Source of the DNA: an uncultured Bacillaceae bacterium
Lineage (GTDB): Bacteria; Bacillota; Bacilli; Bacillales; Alkalibacillaceae
Direction: 5' to 3'
Length of the DNA: 38,989 bases
Assembly (NCBI GenBank): GCA_937983065.1
Contig: CALKAL010000018.1
Location: 1 to 38,989, forward strand
Shown: piece by piece, positions 32,102 through 38,989 of the stretch
How positions within the stretch are numbered: position 1 is the first letter of the stretch
Layout: each line of letters starts with the position of its first letter
The notes under the pieces: generated by a model
Seen by the model: only the letters and a program-made list of their open reading frames with translations
The model's database searches: none
Told to the model about the DNA's origin: nothing
Position numbers and translations under genes: made by a program

Positions 32102-34036
32102 TTATTTATTTAACTGTCTTATTTGTTCCACAACATGCGGATTTTCTAACGCTGAAAGATCTCCAGCATCTTTATTTAAGTAAGCTGCTTTAATCGCTCG
32201 ACGCATCACTTTAGCATTTCTCGTTTTCGGTAAATCTTCAACAATATGCACTATTCTAGGGGCAATTGCTTTTCCGAGTCGATTAATTGCATGGTCAATC
32301 AATTCTTTTTTTAAAACTTCCTCATCTAGATTATTGTCCTTTACAACTACGAATGCGACGGCATTTTCTCCTTTAATATCATCGGGAACACCAATTACAC
32401 CAGCTTCAATCACTTTATCATGTTCCACAAAAATCGTTTCCAATTCCGCAGGGCCGATTCGTTTACCAGCAACATTTAACGTATCATCAGACCTTCCTGT
32501 AATTGTGTAAAATCCTTCATCATCTAAAATGACCCAATCACCATGAACCCACGTATCTTTAAATCGACTCCAATACGTGTTTTCATAACGTTCATTTTCA
32601 TTATAAAAGCCATTCGTCATGCCAACCCAAGGCTTACGAATAACAAGTTCACCGACTTCATTTCTTATTGGCTCACCATTTTCATCAAATACTTCCACAT
32701 CCATTCCAGGTAAAGCAGCGTTAAATGTAACAGGTGCAATCGGTTTAACTAAAACATTCCCGAAAATTCCACCAGAAATCTCGGTTCCACCCGAATAATT
32801 GAAAATCGGAATCTTTCTTTGACATACTTTTTCAAATAACCACATCCACGGATCTTCATTCCACGGTTCACCAGTAGATCCAATCATTTTTAATGAAGAG
32901 ACATCGTTACTCGTAGCAAATTTTTCATCTAAATTCATTAAAGAGCGGATTAACGTCGGGGAAATACCTAAATGAGTGACTTTATGTCGTTCGACGATTT
33001 CCCAAATTCGGCTCGGCGTTGGATAATCTGGTGTTCCTTCAAACATTAAGATAGAAGCACCGTTAATTAGGCCACCATAAACCATAAACGGCCCCATCAT
33101 CCATCCCATATCGGTATACCAAAATAACGTATCACCTTGATTGACATCCATACAAATACCAGCATCAAAGGCTGATTTTAATGGAAAACCATTATGGGTA
33201 TGTAAAGCACCTTTAGGTTTACCAGTCGTTCCTGAAGTATAAATAATCATATAAGGATCATTGCCATTCGTACGCTTCGTTTCAAAATCTGTCCGATCAG
33301 ACTTTAAATCATTCCACGAAATATCTTTATCTGTCCAATTTATTTGTCCATTCGTCCTTTTAACAACAATGACCTTCTCAATCGAAGGGGAGGAGGCAAC
33401 AGCTAAATCAGCTTCTTGCTTTAAATGAATTTCTTTGCCTCGGCGCATAAATCCGTCTGCTGTAATTAAAAATCTCGCTTTAGCAGCATTGATTCGAGTT
33501 GCAACGGCTTCTGATTTATAGCCTGAAAATGCGGGAGAGAACACTGCCCCAATTTTAGATATCGCAAGCATCGCAATCACGGTTTCCGGAATCATCGGCA
33601 TATAAATCGTCACAATATCCTTTTCCTTTAATCCTAAATCAACGAAACCATTGGCGACTTGATTTACTTCATCATAGAGCTCCTTAAATGTGTAAGTGAC
33701 AATTTGACCATCGTCAGACTCCCATATTAAAGCGCTTTCATTTTTAGTCTCACTGTTAAATGCCCATTTATCTAATGCATTGTGGGCGACATTCATTTTC
33801 CCATTCGTAAACCACTCGGGATATTGTATACCTTTGCTGTAATCAACCACTTGATCATAGTTTTCATACCATTCAATTTGAATTTCATCGATGGCAGCTT
33901 TCCAAAAACTATCGGTATCTGTAATAGAGTAGTGGAAGAAGTCATCGTAGTGCTCATAACCTCGTCGTGACATAAATTCATACAATCGAGTTTGTTTTAT
34001 GTACTGTTCATTTGGAAACCATACTGCTTTGGACAA
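32102..34036 (-). CDS. AMP-forming acyl-CoA synthetase (acetyl/acetoacetyl-CoA synthetase-like)
   Basis: This 644-aa adenylate-forming ligase has an acetyl-CoA-synthetase-type N-terminal region (to about residue 75). The ATP loop is IIYTSGTTGKPKGALHTHNG. The acyl-pocket region is YTDMGWMMGPFMVYGGLINGA. The hinge motif is ITGRSDDTLNVAGKRIGPAE, and the C-terminal catalytic lysine lies in LPKTRNAKVMRR. The start is TTG 34,036, 7 nt after AGGGGGT. The substrate is not readable; acetoacetate is attractive because the nearby operon produces it, and acetate or propionate remain possible. Unlike the 101-aa C-terminal fragment at 23,672, this gene has both domains and could supply the missing activity. 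Confidence 0.9.
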   Translation of the reverse strand: MSKAVWFPNEQYIKQTRLYEFMSRRGYEHYDDFFHYSITDTDSFWKAAIDEIQIEWYENYDQVVDYSKGIQYPEWFTNGKMNVAHNALDKWAFNSETKNESALIWESDDGQIVTYTFKELYDEVNQVANGFVDLGLKEKDIVTIYMPMIPETVIAMLAISKIGAVFSPAFSGYKSEAVATRINAAKARFLITADGFMRRGKEIHLKQEADLAVASSPSIEKVIVVKRTNGQINWTDKDISWNDLKSDRTDFETKRTNGNDPYMIIYTSGTTGKPKGALHTHNGFPLKSAFDAGICMDVNQGDTLFWYTDMGWMMGPFMVYGGLINGASILMFEGTPDYPTPSRIWEIVERHKVTHLGISPTLIRSLMNLDEKFATSNDVSSLKMIGSTGEPWNEDPWMWLFEKVCQRKIPIFNYSGGTEISGGIFGNVLVKPIAPVTFNAALPGMDVEVFDENGEPIRNEVGELVIRKPWVGMTNGFYNENERYENTYWSRFKDTWVHGDWVILDDEGFYTITGRSDDTLNVAGKRIGPAELETIFVEHDKVIEAGVIGVPDDIKGENAVAFVVVKDNNLDEEVLKKELIDHAINRLGKAIAPRIVHIVEDLPKTRNAKVMRRAIKAAYLNKDAGDLSALENPHVVEQIRQLNK

Positions 34037-34205
34037 AAGAATACCCCCTAAACATAATTTTCCTAATTTTATGATACTATAAAATACGAATTGTATAAAG
34101 AGGGAAATAGATGACTATAATAATATTATGTAAACTTATCTGGAGAGAGTAGAAGAACAGGGGATAAATAAATAGTGTGAACGAATTTTAATTTTTATTT
34201 TTCTT

Positions 34206-34832
<627 letters not shown>

Positions 34833-35069
34833 CAGCCTCCTCTTTTATAGCATTTTTGTTAGTAATCTTTCTTTATAGCATATTTGTTTATTAATAATAG
34901 TTTTTCGTCTTTAAAACAAAAACCGTGTACACTTGTTATTAAATTTCTCGGCGGAAGCTGTTTACTTCTTCACCTTGTTAATTTAATGATTGCTTCTCCA
35001 CAATTCACTTATTTTGTAGTCATGTATTGTCACCCTTTATAACAATTTAATTTTTAAGTAATCAATAGT
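34833..35069. other. AT-rich gap, no gene seen
   Basis: Between the pseudogene and the lipoprotein gene. On the minus strand ATGCTATAAA occurs twice about 20-25 bp apart, near 34,848 and 34,872. No open frame or hairpin terminator is convincing. Confidence 0.5.
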
Positions 35070-35570
35070 TTAGTTATTATTTATACGTACTGGAACTTCT
35101 TTAGATCCATCAACTATTACAAGAGTAGTAACTTCCATAGTCTTATCTATAGTAAGTACAAAGTTTCTTGGACTTTGATCTGCAGTACAGTTATTATTAT
35201 TGACGTCTAATTTAACAACTAGCTCATTTTTATTATCTTCTGCGATAATATCTTGAATGTTGTATGGACAACTACTAGATTCATAAAGACCTATAAACAA
35301 AACATCAGTAGTTGTCATATCAACTTCCACTAGTTCGGAGTCGAATTTAAAATTGTTCCACATCTCTCTTAAGGCTTCAATAGTACTTACTCTTTCAACA
35401 TTAAATTGTTTGCCACCATGATTTTCAGCGATTTGTTCAAATGAATGGGGTAAACTTTTTTCAGATGCAATTAATATCGGTTTTAATATTTGTGATTCAT
35501 CATTGCTACTACAACTTGTTAATAATAATGTGAAGATAATAGTGAACGCTATTCTTCCGAGATTATTCAA
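35070..35570 (-). CDS. Putative lipoprotein of unknown function
   Basis: This 166-aa protein has a short lipoprotein signal peptide (MNNLGRIAFTIIFTLLLTSC) with lipobox LTSC and the lipid-bearing cysteine at C20. It should be anchored outside the cytoplasmic membrane. The mature part has a cysteine pair, in SSSCPYNIQD and NNNNCTADQ, that could form a disulfide, and alternating beta-like segments. Its build is loosely like PrcB-type domains, but I do not assign it. TTG 35,570 is chosen because AAGGAGGGG lies 6 nt before it; the frame also opens at 35,591 but that start would precede the ribosome site. Neighbours are the pseudogene and a divergent secreted protein gene. Confidence 0.75.
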   Translation of the reverse strand: MNNLGRIAFTIIFTLLLTSCSSNDESQILKPILIASEKSLPHSFEQIAENHGGKQFNVERVSTIEALREMWNNFKFDSELVEVDMTTTDVLFIGLYESSSCPYNIQDIIAEDNKNELVVKLDVNNNNCTADQSPRNFVLTIDKTMEVTTLVIVDGSKEVPVRINNN

Positions 35571-35591
35571 TGAAAGCCCCTCCTTAATCAA

Positions 35592-35894
35592 ATGAAAGCT
35601 ACTTATTTTAACACTAAAATGTCAGCCATTATTAAAAAGTATTGATCTATGCAACTTATAGACTATAGTTGTGTGCCATTTTACTTATTTTAAATGTAGA
35701 AAACGTAGAATACTTTTGGCTTTAATATAAACCTTTTATTTATATTTAATGTTATTATATGTTATTTATGTAGTAATATCTAGACTTTTTTTGATAATTC
35801 TGACTATTATTAGGTGTACTTTGTCTTTATTGTTATTATAATAGACTCACAGCAAAGTTAAACTTGAAATTTCTCAATTAAAGGAGGGATTTAA
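35592..35894 (+). promoter_or_regulatory. Divergent intergenic region with a candidate promoter
   Basis: This 300-bp AT-rich region separates the divergent lipoprotein and secreted-protein genes. TATAAT at 35,837-35,842 is the best -10 for the plus-strand gene; its -35 is unclear (TGTACT 16 bp upstream). No other gene is visible. Confidence 0.4.
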
Positions 35895-36203
35895 GTGAAA
35901 AAGTTTTTAAAGTTCTTTAGTGCTGCGGTATTTACTCTTTTCCTATTTACAGCACCTGTAGACACCTTTGCTACTGTTAATACAACTAATGACGATTCAT
36001 CAATTACATCACAAACTAGATATATAAGTAACCATCTAGTTGTGTATACCGGTTATCATGTGCCACCTAGTACGTATTCTTACAATCAAAATGGTTGGAG
36101 AGGTACGCTAAGAGTCACTAGTTGGCAATCAACAGGTACTCACCTTCTTGCTTATTACTCTGGCTATGTTACCTATTGTTCAGGGACATGCCCAATCCAG
36201 TAA
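35895..36203 (+). CDS. Small secreted protein, unknown function
   Basis: This 102-aa precursor starts at GTG 35,895 after AAAGGAGGG. A Sec signal peptide (basic MKKFLKFF, hydrophobic AAVFTLFLFTAP) probably ends at TFA, residue 26, leaving about 76 residues. The mature part is rich in Tyr, Ser, Thr and Gly and looks beta-stranded (VYTGYHVPPSTY, NGWRGTLRVTSW, AYYSGYV). It ends with a cysteine pair, YCSGTCPIQ. No known enzymatic motif is present. It has its own promoter and terminator. A bacteriocin-like, toxin or cell-surface role is possible, with the ABC genes at 37,016-38,989 as potential partners, but that is guesswork from proximity. Confidence 0.8.
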   Translation: MKKFLKFFSAAVFTLFLFTAPVDTFATVNTTNDDSSITSQTRYISNHLVVYTGYHVPPSTYSYNQNGWRGTLRVTSWQSTGTHLLAYYSGYVTYCSGTCPIQ

Positions 36204-36225
36204 TGGACAAATGTAATACCTATTC

Positions 36226-36262
36226 AAAAAGAGAATCCTATTTTTAGGATTCTCTTTAATTT
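36226..36262 (+). terminator. Terminator after the secreted protein gene
   Basis: AAAGAGAATCCTA (36,228-36,240) pairs perfectly with 36,245-36,257 around TTTT. The symmetric A and T flanks could also serve the convergent lipoprotein gene. Confidence 0.9.
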
Positions 36263-36310
36263 TACTCATTATCAATTGTGAATTGAACGTTTAGAAGTTG
36301 TTACAAATAA

Positions 36311-36862
36311 TTATTCACGAACAAATAATTTGAAATAATAGTTAGCTTCTCCGAACACTTCTTCCCCTTCCCATTTTGCGTGAACATGATAAAGATGGTA
36401 GCCAGGTTCTTCAGGAGCTTTCATACTATAATTTGAAACTTCTATGGTTGTTTCCTCATCTTTATACATTTTTCTAACTTCAATACTATCGGGGTAAACT
36501 ATGTGTTCTACTGGATAATCTGCAGTTCCATTAATGCTAAAATTTATAATACTTCCACCATTGGCTTGGATTGCATGCTCCTCTTCAAGTAATTCTTTAA
36601 GATTTCCCTTGCTAAGGTTACAATCATTTTTCATCCAACAATAACCGACTTGTTTAGGGGGGCCGTTGAAATTACCTACTCTAACTAAAAATCCAGGTGG
36701 TCGTGTAGATGTAACAGTCTGTTCATTATCTTCTTCAAGTTCTTTCTCATTTTTCTGCTCACTAATAATTTTCGGACCTTCATCATCATATTCTGATTGA
36801 TCCGTACAGCCAACCAATGCAATAAACAAAATTGTTAAAAATAATAACCATTTCTTTCCCAT
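36311..36862 (-). CDS. Putative lipoprotein with Ig-like C-terminal segment
   Basis: This 183-aa protein has a lipoprotein signal (MGKKWLLFLTILFIALVGC) with lipobox LVGC and C19 as the lipidation site. An acidic, glutamate-rich linker (about 20-50) leads to a folded part with two close cysteines (GYCWMKNDCNLS) and a C-terminal beta-rich stretch PEEPGYHLYHVHAKWEGEEV. That stretch resembles the last strands of bacterial Ig-like or BsuPI-like modules; the likeness is weak. AGGAAGG precedes the ATG. It converges on the small secreted protein gene and is divergent from the ABC permease gene. Function unknown. Confidence 0.78.
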   Translation of the reverse strand: MGKKWLLFLTILFIALVGCTDQSEYDDEGPKIISEQKNEKELEEDNEQTVTSTRPPGFLVRVGNFNGPPKQVGYCWMKNDCNLSKGNLKELLEEEHAIQANGGSIINFSINGTADYPVEHIVYPDSIEVRKMYKDEETTIEVSNYSMKAPEEPGYHLYHVHAKWEGEEVFGEANYYFKLFVRE

Positions 36863-37015
36863 ACAATTTCCTTCCTAACTTAATTAATTATTTTTAAAAG
36901 CCATATATTAAAAATTTTAATACTTTTCTAACTTAAATTAAAGGAATTATCCAATTAATGTTGAATATAGCTTAAAAAATGGATATATTTCTATTTTGAA
37001 AAATGGAGAATAACA

Positions 37016-38299
37016 ATGATAAAAATTATTTTATTTGAAGCAAAAAAAATAATGCGTTCTACCTTCTTTTTCATTCTGTTCGCCATACTTGGATTATTGT
37101 TAGTAGGATACTACACGTTCGTATATCAACATACTGTTCGTGTGGATGAATTAATTGTGGATCTTGAAAATAAGGTGCAGATGGAAGAACAATATCTTCA
37201 AGATTTAAGTGATATGATAGAGAATTCAGAAACTGGGGCAACACGCGAATTATGGCTTGATTTTGAAATAAGTGAAAGGTTATTATCGAAAGATTTGATT
37301 ATTTTATCTGCATATAAAGCAAAAGACTGGCGTGCTCTTTTGGAAGTGGAAATTGAATCTGCAGAAGAAAGTGTTAGAAATGATCAACAAAATCAAACAT
37401 CTTATTTAATGTCAACCCACCCCTCCCGACTTACTTCAGAAACTCGATTAGATTACTATAAATGGTTATACGAAAAAAGGATCACACCTGTATTACCAAT
37501 TAATTTTTTTTCATGGTATACCGTTTACGATGTGGATTTTGGTTTTCCAGAAGTCGAAAGATTTATTAAGGAAACAAGTAACAAATACTCATCTACAGGT
37601 GTACATTTCTTAAATCACGTCGTGAAAGCATCCTATACTATTTTCGGTGTGTTTGCATTTCTGTTTCTTTTTGGTGATATTTTAACTAAGGAAGGCCTTG
37701 GGAGAAACGGGCCAATTAATTTCCTACAAACTCAGCCTTTACAACGTTTTCGAATATTTCTAGGGAAAATACTTACTTTATTGATACTTTCTTTTGTAAT
37801 ACTAGTGATTATGTCTTTCATTTCAATATTAATAGGAACTTTGTTTGATGGATTTGGTCATTTGAACTATCCCGTATTAATTTACGGTGAGGAATATACT
37901 TTTACTTTTATCAGTATGGGTACATTCATTTTCTTATCAAGCCTATTATTCTTATTAGTACTGTTGTTTTCTTATTCTCTATTGTTCTTTTTTTCAATAC
38001 TTACGAAACGAACATTGACCGCAGTAGGATTGACAGTTGCGACTATATATATCGGGATTTTATGGAGTGAAGATACGATTTTATCATCAATTTCTCCATA
38101 TATTCCATTTCATTATTTTTCAGTAAGCGATATAGTCACAAACACTTTTGCTGCATCGAATAACAATTTTAGCTTTTCTTTAATGAATGGATGTTTTGTT
38201 TTATTCGTTGCAACATTGTTGATTTTAACGATAACGTTTTTAGTTTTTCGATTCCAAAGCAGTTCAACTATTACTTTTAAAAAAGGAGGGGCAGCATGA
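37016..38299 (+). CDS. ABC-2 type permease with large extracytoplasmic domain
   Basis: This 427-aa membrane protein has one helix near the N-terminus (about 14-36), a roughly 170-residue charged, partly coiled-coil domain (about 40-205) expected outside the cell, then about five helices. The coupling segment DILTKEGLGRNGPINFLQTQPL before LGKILTLLILSF is typical of ABC-2 permeases. GGAG precedes the ATG. It overlaps the ATPase gene by ATGA. Such layouts occur in bacteriocin-immunity and antimicrobial-peptide export systems, as well as in transporters of unknown role; no substrate can be named. Confidence 0.85.
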   Translation: MIKIILFEAKKIMRSTFFFILFAILGLLLVGYYTFVYQHTVRVDELIVDLENKVQMEEQYLQDLSDMIENSETGATRELWLDFEISERLLSKDLIILSAYKAKDWRALLEVEIESAEESVRNDQQNQTSYLMSTHPSRLTSETRLDYYKWLYEKRITPVLPINFFSWYTVYDVDFGFPEVERFIKETSNKYSSTGVHFLNHVVKASYTIFGVFAFLFLFGDILTKEGLGRNGPINFLQTQPLQRFRIFLGKILTLLILSFVILVIMSFISILIGTLFDGFGHLNYPVLIYGEEYTFTFISMGTFIFLSSLLFLLVLLFSYSLLFFFSILTKRTLTAVGLTVATIYIGILWSEDTILSSISPYIPFHYFSVSDIVTNTFAASNNNFSFSLMNGCFVLFVATLLILTITFLVFRFQSSSTITFKKGGAA

Positions 38300-38989
38300 T
38301 TATTCAAGTGAATAATTTGAAAAAACGTTATAAAAAAGAGTTAGTGTTAAAAGGGATTAATATTGAAGTTGAAAAACCGAGCATTATTGCTTTAGTAGGG
38401 CCAAATGGTTCAGGTAAAACAACACTTCTTAACTGTATGACTAACCTACTCTCTTTTCAAGAAGGGACTATTCAATTAGTTGGTAAAAACTATACTGATC
38501 CTAAACTTTTTAAAGAGGTTTCTTATTTACAAGATAATCGGGTGTTATATGGTAATTTAACAGGTTACGACCATTTGAAATTTATTTGTAGCGTACAAGA
38601 TATTCCGTATGAAAAAATTAATCAAGTTGCTGAACGTGTTGGAATGTCTAGTTATTTGAAAAAACGAGTACGAAATTATTCCCTTGGCATGAAGCAGCAC
38701 TTACTTTTAGCGATGTCAATCATTAATGATCCAAAGCTGTTACTACTTGATGAACCGTTAACTGGATTAGATCCGACGAGTGCGATAACAGTTCGGCATA
38801 TTTTACTCGAATTATTCGAAGAAGGAACGACTATCCTCCTCTCTTCCCATAATTTAGACGAAATTGACCGATTAACAAATTCAATTTACTTTTTAAAAGA
38901 TGGAGAGATTTTAAAAGAATCTTTATCAAATCTAAACAGTCGTCATTATACAGTGACGGTTACTGATAGTGATAAAGTTCAAAACATTT
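38296..38989 (+). CDS. ABC transporter ATP-binding protein (partial, runs off the window)
   Basis: At least 231 residues are visible and the frame is still open at the window end. Motifs are Walker A GPNGSGKTT, signature YSLGMKQ (a variant of LSGGQ common in peptide-resistance exporters), Walker B LLLLDEPLTGLDP and H-loop SSHNLDE. AAAGGAGGGG, inside the end of the permease gene, precedes ATG 38,296. It is the energy-supplying partner of the permease encoded just upstream. Confidence 0.92.
   Translation, partial: MIIQVNNLKKRYKKELVLKGINIEVEKPSIIALVGPNGSGKTTLLNCMTNLLSFQEGTIQLVGKNYTDPKLFKEVSYLQDNRVLYGNLTGYDHLKFICSVQDIPYEKINQVAERVGMSSYLKKRVRNYSLGMKQHLLLAMSIINDPKLLLLDEPLTGLDPTSAITVRHILLELFEEGTTILLSSHNLDEIDRLTNSIYFLKDGEILKESLSNLNSRHYTVTVTDSDKVQNI

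Noticed and set aside
34110..34152. 13-codon plus-strand frame with a GAGGG site upstream of the synthetase gene
   Set aside because: Too short, not tied to a downstream gene on its strand; likely chance.

Overview
The window looks like a low-GC, endospore-forming Bacillaceae chromosome. From left to right it follows the Bacillus subtilis lexA-to-parC gene order: lexA, ynzC, tkt, sirA (yneE), yneF, ccdC (yneJ), yneK, citB, yneN, tlp, yneP, yneQ, plsY (yneS), yneT, parE, parC. A sirA homologue, tlp with a sigma-G-like promoter and a sporulation-type sensor kinase all point to a spore former. Several B. subtilis members of this block are absent (yneA, yneB, ccdA, yneI, cotM, sspO, sspP, sspN, yneR). 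Others take their place: a PAS histidine kinase, an FbpB-like small gene, an ABC exporter with its own TetR repressor, yidD and folE2. The genus cannot be fixed from the sequence alone.

Layout. 1-356: a structured GC-rich repeat with 15-bp inverted ends. 357-21,716: the conserved core (SOS repressor, transketolase, replication control at sporulation, aconitase, thiol-disulfide protein, lipid synthesis, topoisomerase IV), with strong rho-independent terminators between units. 11,301-13,783: an ABC-2 exporter operon whose promoter carries a 14-bp palindrome and whose last gene is a TetR regulator. 21,800-28,860: a TetR regulator followed by a seven-gene acyl-CoA operon like B. subtilis yngJIHGFE (leucine-type degradation): acyl-CoA dehydrogenase, a stand-alone AMP-binding C-terminal domain, biotin carboxylase, biotin carrier, HMG-CoA lyase, enoyl-CoA hydratase and carboxyltransferase. 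28,920-34,036: a CYP152-type fatty-acid P450, a large FAD-dependent dehydrogenase, and a reverse-strand acyl-CoA synthetase that could activate acids such as the acetoacetate made by the operon.

34,037-38,989 is different: AT-rich and accessory in character. It holds a decayed membrane-protein gene with two in-frame stops, two unrelated lipoproteins of unknown function on the minus strand, a small secreted cysteine-containing protein on the plus strand, and an ABC-2 permease/ATPase pair cut by the window edge. This is the most likely place for something undescribed. A secreted peptide, lipoproteins and an exporter would fit an antagonism/immunity or envelope-stress locus, but nothing in the sequence proves that they work together.

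No rRNA, tRNA, CRISPR array, phage or transposase gene was recognised.
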